Counted from the first letter of the stretch, positions 45,457 through 56,087 are shown. The stretch is DNA of 64,000 bases from Spirillospora albida (GCF_000718255.1 NZ_JOFJ01000004.1:1-64000); one strand, 5' to 3'. Translations and numbers: made by a program. Notes: generated from the sequence alone by a model not told the origin.

Positions 45457-46398
45457 TCAGTACCAGCCGACCCGCTGGGAGTGCGACCAGGCGCCGCACG
45501 GCGTGCCGTAGCGGTTCTTGATGTAGCCGAGTCCCCACTTGATCTGGGTGGTGGGGTTGTTCCGCCAGTCCGGACCCGCGCTCGCCATCTTCGACCCGGG
45601 GTTCGCCTGCGGGATGCCGTAGGCCTCGGACGAAGGGTTGTCGGCGTGCACGTTCCAGTGGCTCTCCTTGTTCCACAGCTTCACCAGGCAGCCGAACTCG
45701 CCGTCGCCTGAGAACCCGTAGTTCGGCATGAGCGCCTTGGCGATCCGCTGCGCCTCGCCGGCCGGGACCGGGTCGCCGGCGGGGGCGCCGCCGCCCTGCG
45801 AGGGTTCGTCGTCGGGCTTCTTCGTCGGGATGGGGGTTCCCTTGGGACGGAGAGCCGGGGCCTTCGCCTTGGTGCGGACCTGCTTGGACGCGCGCTCCAG
45901 GGCGAGCTTCTTGCGCGCCGCCTCCAGCACCTTCGGGTCGACCCGCGGGGTCGGCTCCGCGGCTGCGGCGTCGTTGAGCGGGGACGAGGCGACGGTCGCC
46001 TTGTCGCCGTCCTCCGCGTCGCCGCCGGTCATGGCGAACGCGGCGACCGCGCCGCCGCCGAGCACCACGGCCGCGCCCGCGGCCACCGCCGCGACCCGCA
46101 GGCCCTTGCGTCCGGTGCCCGCGGCGCGGGGGCGGCGGGACGGCCCGGGGCCGGCCGCGAGCTCGTCGCGGGGCGCGCCCGCGTCCGCGAACGCGGGGCC
46201 GGGGGCGCCGGGGAAGGGGGCGTCGGGGTGCGGCAGGGTGTCGCCTGCCGGGGACGGCTGCGGCGCCGAGCCCGCGACCCGCACATCGTCCTCGTGGGAG
46301 GCGCCGGCGTAGGGCTCGCCGGTGCCGGGGACGTTCGGCGGGGGGCCGAAGGTCTGTCGATCGTCTCGCCCTGAAGACCCGGGATGGTCTCCGTACAA
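45457..46398 (-). CDS. Membrane-anchored lytic transglycosylase-like protein
   Basis: 313 aa from TTG 46398, chosen for its GGAAGGACCGCC ribosome site. A ~75-residue disordered cytoplasmic N-terminus, one membrane segment (~85-110, VAAVAAGAAVVLGGGAVAAF), a charged stalk (ARKKLALERASKQVRTKAKA), and a C-terminal transglycosylase-like domain with LWNKESHWN (probable catalytic Glu), AYGIPQANPGSKM and QIKWGLGYIKNRYG. The long upstream region carries a promoter and a CRP-type palindrome. Confidence 0.88.
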   Translation of the reverse strand: MYGDHPGSSGRDDRQTFGPPPNVPGTGEPYAGASHEDDVRVAGSAPQPSPAGDTLPHPDAPFPGAPGPAFADAGAPRDELAAGPGPSRRPRAAGTGRKGLRVAAVAAGAAVVLGGGAVAAFAMTGGDAEDGDKATVASSPLNDAAAAEPTPRVDPKVLEAARKKLALERASKQVRTKAKAPALRPKGTPIPTKKPDDEPSQGGGAPAGDPVPAGEAQRIAKALMPNYGFSGDGEFGCLVKLWNKESHWNVHADNPSSEAYGIPQANPGSKMASAGPDWRNNPTTQIKWGLGYIKNRYGTPCGAWSHSQRVGWY

Positions 46399-46578
46399 GG
46401 CGGTCCTTCCGACGGTCGCACGCACATGGACGCGCGTGCGAACTGCTTCACCCGGTGGGGCGCGCACGTCCCGGTGCGCTCTCGCGAGGGGGTCGCGCTG
46501 CGGGACGGCACCGCTCGGGGGGTGCTTACGGGGAGACACAATGCCGGAGGGCGCGGGCTGCTCCGCAACCGAAACGAG

Positions 46579-46608
46579 ATAAATGCTTAGAGTGCCGCAC
46601 TTGTCAAC
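46579..46608 (-). promoter_or_regulatory. Candidate sigma-A-type promoter of the transglycosylase gene
   Basis: On the minus strand TTGACA (46608-46603) and ATTTAT (46584-46579) with an 18-base spacer; TSS would be near 46572, giving a ~170-base leader. TTGACA is a perfect -35, rare in GC-rich DNA. Confidence 0.55.
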
Positions 46609-46670
46609 CGGCGCGGCAGATCTCCGAAACGCCGGAGAGAACTGCGTTTCCTGCGCATTTGCACGGGGAT

Positions 46671-46686
46671 TGTGACCTTCATCACA
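46671..46686. promoter_or_regulatory. Perfect CRP-family palindrome TGTGA-N6-TCACA
   Basis: TGTGACCTTCATCACA matches the consensus of E. coli CRP and mycobacterial Rv3676-type CRP (GlxR in corynebacteria). It lies ~70 bases upstream of the -35 of the transglycosylase promoter and downstream of the phoH terminator, so the transglycosylase gene is the probable target. Confidence 0.65.
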
Positions 46687-46727
46687 GATACACGTTAAGT
46701 ATCTGGAGAATCACTTTGTGTAGACAG

Positions 46728-46762
46728 AAACCCGGCGCCCGATCGGACGGGTCGCCGGGTTT
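46728..46762 (-). terminator. Factor-independent terminator of phoH
   Basis: Perfect 10-bp inverted repeat AAACCCGGCG (46728-46737) / CGCCGGGTTT (46753-46762), extended inward by CCCG/CGGG; followed on the minus strand by TTTCTGTCT. It lies 39 bases after the phoH stop. Confidence 0.85.
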
Positions 46763-46800
46763 CCGGCCGCATTCCGCATGCGGAACGTCAGGCTTCGATA

Positions 46801-48165
46801 TCAGCCGGTGACATCCCCCAGCATGTCGGTGACCAGCGCCGCGATCGGGGACCGCTCGGACCGGGTCAGCGTCACGTGCGCGAACAGCGGATGGCCCTTC
46901 AGCCGCTCCACCACCGCCGCGACCCCGTCGTGCCGGCCGACGCGCAGGTTGTCGCGCTGCGCCACGTCATGGGTGAGGACGACCCGCGACCCCGCCCCGA
47001 TCCGGGACAGGACGGTCAGCAGCACGCCCCGCTCCAGCGACTGCGCCTCGTCCACGATCACGAACGCGTCGTGCAGCGACCGGCCGCGGATGTGGGTCAG
47101 GGGCAGGACCTCCAGCATCCCGCGATCCAGGACCTCGTCGACGACCTCCGGCGTCGTCACCGCCGACAGCGTGTCGTAGACGGCCTGCGCCCACGGCGAC
47201 ATCTTCTCGTTCTCCGACCCCGGCAGGTAGCCGAGCTCCTGCCCGCCGACGGCGTAGAGGGGGCGGAAGACCACGACCTTCCGGTGCCTCCGCCCCTCCA
47301 GGACGGCCTCCAGCCCCGCGCACAGCGCGAGCGCCGACTTGCCCGTCCCGGCCCGGCCACCGAGCGACACGATGCCGACCGACTCGTCCATCAGCAGGTC
47401 CAGCGCGATGCGCTGCTCCGCCGACCGGCCGCGCAGCCCGAACACCTCGCGGTCGCCGCGGACGAGCCGCACGGACTTGTCCGGCATCGTCCGGGCGAGC
47501 GCGGAGCCGCGCTCCGACAGCAGCCGCAGCCCCGTGTGGCACGGGAGGTCCCGCGCCTCCTCCAGGTCGATGGAACGGTCCTCGTACAGGTCCTCCAGAT
47601 GGGCCGCGGGCACCTCCAGCTCCCGCATCCCCGTCCAGCCGGACTCCACGACCGCGAGCTCGGCCCGGTACTCCTCGGCGGCGAGCCCGACCGCGGACGC
47701 CTTCACCCGCATCGGCAGGTCCTTGGAGACCAGGACGACGTCCCGGCCCTCCCTGGACAGCCAGGCCGCCACCGACAGGATCCGGGTGTCGTTGTCGCCG
47801 AGCCGGAAGCCGTCCGGCAGCACGCTCGGATCGGCGTGGTTGAGCTCGACGCGCAGGGTCCCGCCCTGGTCGCCCTGCGGCCCCGCGATCGCGACGGGCT
47901 CGTCCAGCCGCCCGTGCTCGACGCGGAGATCGTCCAGCAGGCGGAGCGCCTGCCGGGCGAAGTAGCCCAGCTCGGGGTGGTGACGCTTGGCCTCGAGCTC
48001 GGAGATGACGACGATGGGAAGTACGACCTCGTGCTCGGCGAACCGGGTCATCGCCCCCGGGTCGGCGAGCAGGACGCTGGTGTCGAGGACGTACGTGCGC
48101 CGGTCCGGAACGGGTGCTCCGGAGGGGATCCCGGGGACGGGACGGCGCGGGGAGGTTGTGGCCAC
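46801..48165 (-). CDS. PIN-PhoH fusion protein (PhoH2-like ATPase/RNase)
   Basis: 454 aa, GTG start with GGGAGATCGA. N-terminal PIN domain (~22-150: TYVLDTSVLLADP, VISELEAKRHH, DTRILSVA) and C-terminal PhoH ATPase (~240-440: GRAGTGKSALA Walker A, FVIVDEAQSL Walker B, LTHDVAQRDN). PhoH2 proteins are RNA helicase/RNases. By position it corresponds to Rv1095. Upstream of the transglycosylase gene on the same strand but separated by a terminator. Confidence 0.94.
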   Translation of the reverse strand: MATTSPRRPVPGIPSGAPVPDRRTYVLDTSVLLADPGAMTRFAEHEVVLPIVVISELEAKRHHPELGYFARQALRLLDDLRVEHGRLDEPVAIAGPQGDQGGTLRVELNHADPSVLPDGFRLGDNDTRILSVAAWLSREGRDVVLVSKDLPMRVKASAVGLAAEEYRAELAVVESGWTGMRELEVPAAHLEDLYEDRSIDLEEARDLPCHTGLRLLSERGSALARTMPDKSVRLVRGDREVFGLRGRSAEQRIALDLLMDESVGIVSLGGRAGTGKSALALCAGLEAVLEGRRHRKVVVFRPLYAVGGQELGYLPGSENEKMSPWAQAVYDTLSAVTTPEVVDEVLDRGMLEVLPLTHIRGRSLHDAFVIVDEAQSLERGVLLTVLSRIGAGSRVVLTHDVAQRDNLRVGRHDGVAAVVERLKGHPLFAHVTLTRSERSPIAALVTDMLGDVTG

Positions 48166-48264
48166 TCGATCTCCCTGACTGTCGGGGGACTCTCGGTGGC
48201 GCCGCGGCCCTGCCCGCGCGGGACGGCCCGGAGGTCCGGGAAGTCCGTGGGTGGAGGCCTGCCG

Positions 48265-49125
48265 TCAGGAACCGTAGCGCCGGTGCCGCGCGGCGTAGGA
48301 GCGCATCGCCCGGAGGAAGTCGACCTTGCGGAAGTCCGGCCAGTGGACCTCGCAGAAGTAGAACTCCGAGTGGGCGCTCTGCCAGAGCATGAATCCGGAG
48401 AGACGCTGCTCCCCCGACGTCCGGATGACCAGGTCGGGGTCAGGCTGGCCGCGCGTGTAGAGATGCTCGGCGATGTGCTCGACGTCGAGGCTCTCGGCGA
48501 GCTCCTCGATGCCGATGCCCCGGCTCGCCTGCTCGACGAGCAGAGAGCGCACCGCATCAGCGATCTCACGCCTACCTCCATACCCAACCGCGACGTTCAC
48601 AATCAGGCCGGGGGCTCCGGATGTCGCCTCGCCCGCGTCCTTCAGCACGCGGGCGGTCTTGTCGGGCAGGAGGTCCAGCGCGCCGACCGGCTTGACGTGC
48701 CAGCCGTCCGCGGCGAGCTGCCGGACCGTGTTCTCGATGATCTGCAGCAGCGGGTCCAGCTCGTTCGCGGGCCGGTTGAGGTTGTCGGTCGACAGCAGCC
48801 ACAGCGTGACGTGCTCGACCCCCGCCTCCCGGCACCACTGCAGCAGGTCGGAGATCTTGTCGGCGCCGCGCTGGTGGCCGGTGTTGACGTCGGCGAGGCC
48901 CATCGACCGCGCCCAGCGCCGGTTGCCGTCCAGGATGACCCCGACGTGGCGGGGCGTGATGTCGGTGGGCAGGGACGCCTCGACGCGCCGCTCGTACATG
49001 CGGTACACCGCGTCGCGGATCGCCGCGTAGGGGCCGCTGCGCCTGAGCGCGGACGTGAGCGAGCGCGCGTCGACGGGGGTGCGGCGCACCCCGTCCCGCC
49101 GTGAGATCCCGCGCCGTTCCCCCAT
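48265..49125 (-). CDS. uppS: Isoprenyl transferase (cis-prenyl diphosphate synthase, UppS family)
   Basis: 286 aa; AGGGGAG five bases before the ATG. VILDGNRRWARSMG carries the catalytic Asp, LWLLSTDNLNRP and HSEFYFCEVHWPDF the other family motifs, and RTSGEQRLSGFM the diphosphate-binding region. It adds IPP units in cis to allylic diphosphates for wall-lipid carriers. Neighbourhood (PhoH) matches Rv1086, the short-chain enzyme of mycobacteria; chain length cannot be read from sequence. Confidence 0.92.
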   Translation of the reverse strand: MGERRGISRRDGVRRTPVDARSLTSALRRSGPYAAIRDAVYRMYERRVEASLPTDITPRHVGVILDGNRRWARSMGLADVNTGHQRGADKISDLLQWCREAGVEHVTLWLLSTDNLNRPANELDPLLQIIENTVRQLAADGWHVKPVGALDLLPDKTARVLKDAGEATSGAPGLIVNVAVGYGGRREIADAVRSLLVEQASRGIGIEELAESLDVEHIAEHLYTRGQPDPDLVIRTSGEQRLSGFMLWQSAHSEFYFCEVHWPDFRKVDFLRAMRSYAARHRRYGS

Positions 49126-49173
49126 GTGGACTCCCCTTCGAGCGGCCGTCCCGCACCGTGGGAACGACGCTCA

Positions 49174-49179
49174 ATTATG
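49174..49179 (-). promoter_or_regulatory. Candidate -10 (CATAAT) of the isoprenyl transferase gene
   Basis: CATAAT on the minus strand, ~48 bases before the ATG, in an AT-rich patch of otherwise GC-rich DNA; TGGGAC at -35 is a poor match. Confidence 0.35.
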
Positions 49180-49247
49180 ACCCCGTGGCCATGGCCGTCC
49201 CACCGTTTCGGCGATATCGGCCTATTTCAGGGTACGGGGGCCGGTTC

Positions 49248-49784
49248 TCAGCGCACGGAATCGGCGGGACGCGCCGTCCGCTCCGCCTCAGCGACGAGAT
49301 CGGCGAGGAAGCGGGCGAGGTCGGCGGAGGTCAGCACCGCCCGGACGCCCCGTCCGGCGGTGCCCCACGCCTCCAGGACGGCTCGGCGGGCGACCCGCCA
49401 CCGGCCCTCGGCCGAGTCGTGCCCCCCGACCCAGAGGGACGACGTCCGGAGGGCGCAGCGGAGTTCCCCGGTGGCGGCCACGTCGCCGCGGTCCCGGTAG
49501 CGGAACGCGAACAGCTCGGGCTCGCGGACGCCGCTTTCGGGCTCCGGGAAGCGGTCGTCCGGATCGGGCCAGCGCGCCGCCTGCGGGGATCCGTCGGCGC
49601 GGGCCGCGGCCACCAGCCCCGCGAGCTCGGCGAGGAAGTAGCCGCACCGCTCCCCGACCGCGCCGAAGACCTCGCCGTCGCGCCACAGCTCCAGGGTGAC
49701 CTCGAACGGCCTGCCGCACCGGTCGCGCGAGGGCACCGGCACGACCGCGAGGTCGGACCCGTCGACGCACCGGACCCTCCGCAC
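49248..49784 (-). CDS. Conserved hypothetical protein
   Basis: 178 aa from GTG 49784 (GGGGGTGG upstream); an ATG at 49823 without a ribosome site is the alternative. Soluble, mixed alpha/beta: RCVDGSDLAVVPVPSRDRCG, GRPFEVTLELWRDGEVFGAV, LWVGGHDSAEGRWRVARR. Acid/Arg-rich, no signal or membrane segment. I recognise no family. It ends 122 bases upstream of the isoprenyl transferase start, same strand. Confidence 0.7.
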   Translation of the reverse strand: MRRVRCVDGSDLAVVPVPSRDRCGRPFEVTLELWRDGEVFGAVGERCGYFLAELAGLVAAARADGSPQAARWPDPDDRFPEPESGVREPELFAFRYRDRGDVAATGELRCALRTSSLWVGGHDSAEGRWRVARRAVLEAWGTAGRGVRAVLTSADLARFLADLVAEAERTARPADSVR

Positions 49785-49879
49785 CGTCCACCCCCAGCCG
49801 ACCGCACCGTTACCAAGGCACATTAGGGCAGGTCGATACCACGGTCACACTCTGTGAAACCGGGTGTCGGGCGAGGGCG

Positions 49880-50398
49880 CTACGGCCGGGGGCCGGCCGC
49901 GCGGGCGCGCTCGACGTGCTCCAGCGCCGTCCGCAGCTCCTCCAGCCAGGCGTCGGTGTTCTTGCCGACCAGGCGCACGCACCAGGCGAGCGCGTCGCTG
50001 CGGCTGCGGGCCACGCCCGCCTCGACGAGCGTGTCGAGGACGCGGCGCTCGGGCTGGCGCAGCCGGGTCATGACCGGCACGGACAGGTTGGTGAACATCT
50101 GCCGCTCGCCGCCGCACTCGGCGCCCCACGAGACGCGATGCCGGAAGCGCTGCTCCGCCTCCCGGGCGATCGCCATGCGCTGCTCGCGGGTCTCCTCGCG
50201 GAACCGCTGGATGTGCCCGGCCAGCTGCGCCGCCCGCTCGGTCTCCGACACGCCGGGGCTCGCCTTCGGCTCGGGAAGGCGGCCGACGACGTTGACCTCT
50301 TCGCGGTCGACGGTGACCTCCAGATCCTCGAACCACTCCTCGGGAAGCCGTCCGTGGAACCAGCCGCGCACCACTTCCAGCGTTTCGCTCGTAGTCAC
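49880..50398 (-). CDS. Conserved hypothetical protein, possible DNA-binding C-terminus
   Basis: 172 aa, GTG start. N-terminus EVVRGWFHGRLPEEWFEDLEV reads as a compact alpha/beta unit (VTVDREEVNVVGRLP); the C-terminal ~60 residues (VPVMTRLRQPERRVLDTLVE, SRSDALAWCVRLVGKNTDAW) have the pattern of a ribbon-helix-helix-like segment, in which RSRSDALAWCV would be the second helix. Family unknown to me. A perfect palindrome lies directly before the start. Confidence 0.75.
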   Translation of the reverse strand: MTTSETLEVVRGWFHGRLPEEWFEDLEVTVDREEVNVVGRLPEPKASPGVSETERAAQLAGHIQRFREETREQRMAIAREAEQRFRHRVSWGAECGGERQMFTNLSVPVMTRLRQPERRVLDTLVEAGVARSRSDALAWCVRLVGKNTDAWLEELRTALEHVERARAAGPRP

Positions 50399-50412
50399 GT
50401 AATCAAAATTAC
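50399..50412 (-). promoter_or_regulatory. Palindrome and -10-like element directly before a GTG start
   Basis: GTAAT-caaa-ATTAC palindrome abutting the GTG at 50398. On the minus strand it contains TAATTT seven bases before the GTG, so it may be both the -10 of a leaderless promoter and an operator, for instance for the encoded protein itself. Confidence 0.4.
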
Positions 50413-50500
50413 AGCCATGAGGGCGTACGAAACCAGAGGGCGCCGCGGATCGGCGTCCCCTGACTCGGGGGCGTGCTCTCGGAGGGGGAGGTGCCGGGTC

Positions 50501-51679
50501 TCAGCCGGCGACGCCGCGGGCGATCCTCGGGCTGACCCGGACCGCGCCGCGCATGTTGCGCGTGTAGACGTTCTGGACCTGGACGACCGAGCCGCGCCGG
50601 GGCGCGGCCAGCATCTTGCCGTTGCCCAGGTAGAGGGCGATGTGCGAGATGTAGCCGGGGGCCGTCGGGTCGTTCGCCCAGATCAGCATGTCGCCCGGCT
50701 GCGCCTGGGCGTACGGGATCACCCAGCCCGTGCGGGCCTGGTCGGCCGCGACGCGCGGTAGCTTGACGCCCGCCCGCGCGAACGCGTACTGCATCAGGCC
50801 GGAGCAGTCGTAGCCGCCCTCGGCCTCCGACTCGCCGCCCCACACGTACGGCCAGCCGAGCCGCGTGTGCGCCGCCCGGATCACCGTCTGCACCTGCTGC
50901 GCCGTCATGACCTGGCCGCTGGACGCGGGGAGGTCTCCGCCCGCCGACGGGAAGTCGACCACGGGGTTGACCTCGACGGCCTTGGCGCCCTTCGGCAGCA
51001 CCTTGCGCAGCTTCGCGATGAAGGTCTTCGGCCGGGTCTTCGGAACGCTGATCAGCATCGCGTTGCCGGACGGCATGCCGAGCGCCCGCGCGGCCGTCCG
51101 TGAGATCACGGCGTCCACGTCGCCGATGCCCATCGTGGCGTAGGCGCCGACGCGCAGCGGGGTCCGCGCGTTCTTCCCGCCGACCGGAACCTGCGCGCCG
51201 AGCCGGATCCCGCCGTCTTCGCCCATGGTGAACGAGATCGCGACATCGCCCCCGGCCACGTTGCGCCAGAGGGCGTCGGACTGGGCGGTCGGCTTGGGCG
51301 TGTAGTTCCGGAAGGTGGAGGGGTCGACCCCGAGGATGCCCACCCGCTTGCCCGCGACCGCGCCCTGCACCGCGTCCACGATCTCGACGCCCTGGACGCC
51401 CTTCGCGCCCCGGACCCTCGCCACCAGCGCGGACGGCAGCGTCGCGGGCGCGGCCACGAGGACGTGCGGCGTGAGGCGCTTGCCGAGCGGCGCGACCGCA
51501 CCGGGCGCCAGCGGGGAGTTGCCGGACGCGGCGACGTACCGCGCGCTCTGTCCGGTCCGCGGTTCGGCGGCCGGGGTCGCGCCGTGGTGCGCCACGAGGA
51601 CCGCGCCGTTGACCGAGAGTGTCGCAAGCACCGAAACGCCGATGGTCGTCGGAAGTATCCGGCGGTTCGGCTTTCGCAC
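50501..51679 (-). CDS. Secreted NlpC/P60 peptidoglycan endopeptidase with N-terminal accessory domain
   Basis: 392 aa from GTG 51679 (GGGAG six bases upstream). Signal/anchor segment ~10-30 (PTTIGVSVLATLSVNGAVLV). Residues ~60-250 form an extracytoplasmic domain (GKRVGILGVDPSTFRNYTP, GIGDVDAVISRTAARALG) of no family I can name, with some resemblance to MacB/FtsX periplasmic domains. The NlpC/P60 domain (~275-385) has YDCSGLMQYAF (catalytic Cys), GYISHIALYLGNGKM (His) and LGWPYVWGGE. Downstream of the YyaL-like gene on the same strand. Confidence 0.9.
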   Translation of the reverse strand: MRKPNRRILPTTIGVSVLATLSVNGAVLVAHHGATPAAEPRTGQSARYVAASGNSPLAPGAVAPLGKRLTPHVLVAAPATLPSALVARVRGAKGVQGVEIVDAVQGAVAGKRVGILGVDPSTFRNYTPKPTAQSDALWRNVAGGDVAISFTMGEDGGIRLGAQVPVGGKNARTPLRVGAYATMGIGDVDAVISRTAARALGMPSGNAMLISVPKTRPKTFIAKLRKVLPKGAKAVEVNPVVDFPSAGGDLPASSGQVMTAQQVQTVIRAAHTRLGWPYVWGGESEAEGGYDCSGLMQYAFARAGVKLPRVAADQARTGWVIPYAQAQPGDMLIWANDPTAPGYISHIALYLGNGKMLAAPRRGSVVQVQNVYTRNMRGAVRVSPRIARGVAG

Positions 51680-51752
51680 TGCATCACTCCCTTGTCCGGC
51701 TGCCCGCAGCGAGATCCACATCACAGTGCCACAAAGTGGACGTCTAATCCAA

Positions 51753-53729
<1,977 letters not shown>

Positions 53730-53772
53730 GCGTCAGATCCTCCCCCATCCGTTCGCCGCCCCACTCCCCACC

Positions 53773-55131
53773 TCAGGAGTCGAGAGCGGCGAGGGCGGTC
53801 TCCAGGGTGCGGTGGAACGTGGGGTAGGCATAGATCATTTCGCGGAGGGTCCGCGTCGGGATCTCGGCGTGGACGGCGAGGGCAAGGGCGGAGATGATCT
53901 CGCCGCCACCGGGGGCGGCGGCCGTCGCGCCGACGATGGTGCCGCGTTCGGCGTCCTCGACGAGCTTGATGAAGCCCTCGTTGCCCACCTTGTGGATCCA
54001 GCCGCGGGCCGACTCCGGGATGGGGGCCTTGCCGGTGCGGATGGTGAGGTTCCTGTCGCGGGCCTGGGCCTCGGTGAGGCCGACCGAGGCGATCTCCGGG
54101 TCGGTGAACGTGACGCGCGGAACCGCGTGGTAGCGGGCGGGCGGGCCGGACTCGCCGAGGATGTCGCGGGCCGCGATGTTCGCCTGGTACATCGACATGT
54201 GGGTGAAGGCGCCCTTGCCGGTGATGTCGCCGATCGCCCAGACGCCGTCGGCGGCGCGCATGCGCTCGTCGGTGTCGATCGCGCGGGCGTTCTCGTCGAG
54301 GCCGACGGCGTCCAGGCCGAGGTCCCGCAGGTTGGGGCGGCGGCCCGTCGCGACGAGGAGGCGGTCGGCGGTCACGCTCCCGTCGCCCAGGCGAAGGGTG
54401 AACCCGCCGTCCCCGTGGGACGCGCCGGTCACCTTCACGCCGGTGCGGACGTCCAGGCCCTCGTTCCGGAAGACGTCCCGGACGAGTTCGCTCGACTCGG
54501 GCTCCTCGTTCAGCAGGAGGCGGTCGGCGGCCTCGACGATCGTGACGCGGCTGCCGAAACGGGCGAAGACCTGCGCCATCTCGGCGCCGACCACGCCGCC
54601 GCCGAGCACGAGGAGGGAGTCCGGGACCTCGGTGGCCCGCACGATCTCGCGGTTGGTCCAGAACGGGACGTCCGCCAGGCCGTCGACGGGCGGGGCGGCC
54701 GGGGCCGTCCCGGTGCTCAGGACGATGCCGCGGCGGGCGCGGAACACCCGTTCGCCGACGGTGACCTCGCGTGGGGCGGTGATCGTGCCGTGGCCGCGGG
54801 CGAGCACCACGCCCTTGCCGGTGAGGCGGTCGGCGGCGACCTTGTCGTCCCAGGAGTCGGTGGCCTCCGCGCGGATGCGGTCGGCGACCGGCGCCCAGTC
54901 GGGCCGGACGGACGCGTCGCCCGCCATGCCGGGGATCCGGCGGGCCTCGGCGAGGAGCCCGGCGGCGCGCACCATCATCTTCGTGGGGACGCAGGCGTAG
55001 TACGGGCATTCGCCGCCGACGAGGCGGGATTCCACGGCGGCCACGGCGAGGCCGGCCTCCGCGAGGGTGCCGGCGAGGTGCTCCCCGCCGGGTCCGAGTC
55101 CGATGACGACGACATCCACTTCTTGGGCCAT
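53773..55131 (-). CDS. FAD-dependent pyridine nucleotide-disulfide oxidoreductase (MerA/Lpd-like)
   Basis: 452 aa. N-terminal Rossmann motif VVVIGLGPGGEHLAG for FAD, redox-active GECPYYACVPTK (Cys42, Cys47), NAD(P)-binding GGGVVGAEMAQVFA, ATGRRPNLRDLGLD and GVWAIGDITGKGAFTHM for FAD ribityl. The dimerisation domain ends YAYPTFHRTLETAL, where the usual His of HxHPTxxE is replaced, so it may not be a standard lipoamide or glutathione-type reductase; MerA-like proteins vary here. It is not a typical mycothione reductase. Substrate unknown. Confidence 0.88.
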   Translation of the reverse strand: MAQEVDVVVIGLGPGGEHLAGTLAEAGLAVAAVESRLVGGECPYYACVPTKMMVRAAGLLAEARRIPGMAGDASVRPDWAPVADRIRAEATDSWDDKVAADRLTGKGVVLARGHGTITAPREVTVGERVFRARRGIVLSTGTAPAAPPVDGLADVPFWTNREIVRATEVPDSLLVLGGGVVGAEMAQVFARFGSRVTIVEAADRLLLNEEPESSELVRDVFRNEGLDVRTGVKVTGASHGDGGFTLRLGDGSVTADRLLVATGRRPNLRDLGLDAVGLDENARAIDTDERMRAADGVWAIGDITGKGAFTHMSMYQANIAARDILGESGPPARYHAVPRVTFTDPEIASVGLTEAQARDRNLTIRTGKAPIPESARGWIHKVGNEGFIKLVEDAERGTIVGATAAAPGGGEIISALALAVHAEIPTRTLREMIYAYPTFHRTLETALAALDS

Positions 55132-55163
55132 GGCTGGACTCCTGCCCATGTCGGCGTGTTTTG

Positions 55164-56087
55164 TCACGTGCGGCGGCGCGGGAGCGGGAGGCGGTCCAGA
55201 TCGTGGACGAGAGTGATCTCGCCGGAGAAGACGGCGGACGCCTCGTCCAGGAAGAGGTGCTCGTCGGCGACGGGGTAGCGCTCGGAGAAGTGGGTCAGGA
55301 CCAGGTGCCGGACGCCCGCGTCCGCGGCGGCGCGGGCGGCCTGCGCGGCGGTGAGGTGGCCGTACTCGGTCGCGAGGGCGCTGTCGGCGGACAGGAACGT
55401 CGACTCCATGACGAGCATGTCGGCGCCGTCGGCGAGCTCCGCGACGCCGTCGCACAGGCGGGTGTCCATGACGAGGGCGAACTTCTGGCCGGGGCGCCGG
55501 ACGCTGCACTCCTCGAGGGTGACGGTGCGCCCGTCGACGGTGAGGCCGCCCTCCTGCTGGAGCCTCCGGACGAAAGGGCCCTGGACGCCGCGGGCCCTGA
55601 GCTCCTCGGGCAGCATCGTGATGCCGTCCGGCTCCTCCAGGCGGTACCCGTACGCCTCGACGGGGTGGGAGAGGCGGCGGGCGGTCAGGGTGAACGGCTC
55701 CTCGGCCAGGACGGCGCGCTCGCCGGACACGGGCCGTTCGCGGATGACGCCGGTGTCCCGGAACACGGACGCGTGGCGGAGCCGGTCCCAGTACGTCCGG
55801 CCGCTCGCGGGGAACGCCGCGCGGACCTCGTGCTCGACGCCGTCGCGGGCGATGCGCTGGACGAGGCCGGGGACGCCGAGGCAGTGGTCGCCGTGGAAGT
55901 GGGTGAGGCAGAGCCAGGTCACGTCGGTCGCGGAGACGCCGGCGCGGGTCATCTGCCGCTGGGTGCCCTCGCCCGGGTCGAACAGGAGACCGTGGCCGTC
56001 CCAGCGCAGCAGGTAGCCGTTGTGGTTGCGGGTCTTGGTGGGGACGGCGCTGGCCGAGCCGAGGACGGTGAGATCGCGAACCGACAT
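55164..56087 (-). CDS. rnz: Ribonuclease Z (tRNase Z)
   Basis: 307 aa. Metallo-beta-lactamase fold with THFHGDH (His63, His65, Asp67, His68), FDPGEGTQRQM, MLPEELRARGVQGP-type substrate arm, VMDTRLCD, and LTHFSERYP. It removes 3' trailers from pre-tRNAs. The frame stays open upstream of the ATG, but that part is antisense to the neighbouring oxidoreductase gene. Divergent from that gene over 75 bases. Confidence 0.9.
   Translation of the reverse strand: MSVRDLTVLGSASAVPTKTRNHNGYLLRWDGHGLLFDPGEGTQRQMTRAGVSATDVTWLCLTHFHGDHCLGVPGLVQRIARDGVEHEVRAAFPASGRTYWDRLRHASVFRDTGVIRERPVSGERAVLAEEPFTLTARRLSHPVEAYGYRLEEPDGITMLPEELRARGVQGPFVRRLQQEGGLTVDGRTVTLEECSVRRPGQKFALVMDTRLCDGVAELADGADMLVMESTFLSADSALATEYGHLTAAQAARAAADAGVRHLVLTHFSERYPVADEHLFLDEASAVFSGEITLVHDLDRLPLPRRRT

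Noticed and set aside
46399..46620. ydaO-type c-di-AMP riboswitch before the transglycosylase gene
   Set aside because: Such switches often precede wall hydrolases, and a GGGTGAA-like stretch exists, but I could not find the other conserved core elements in order.
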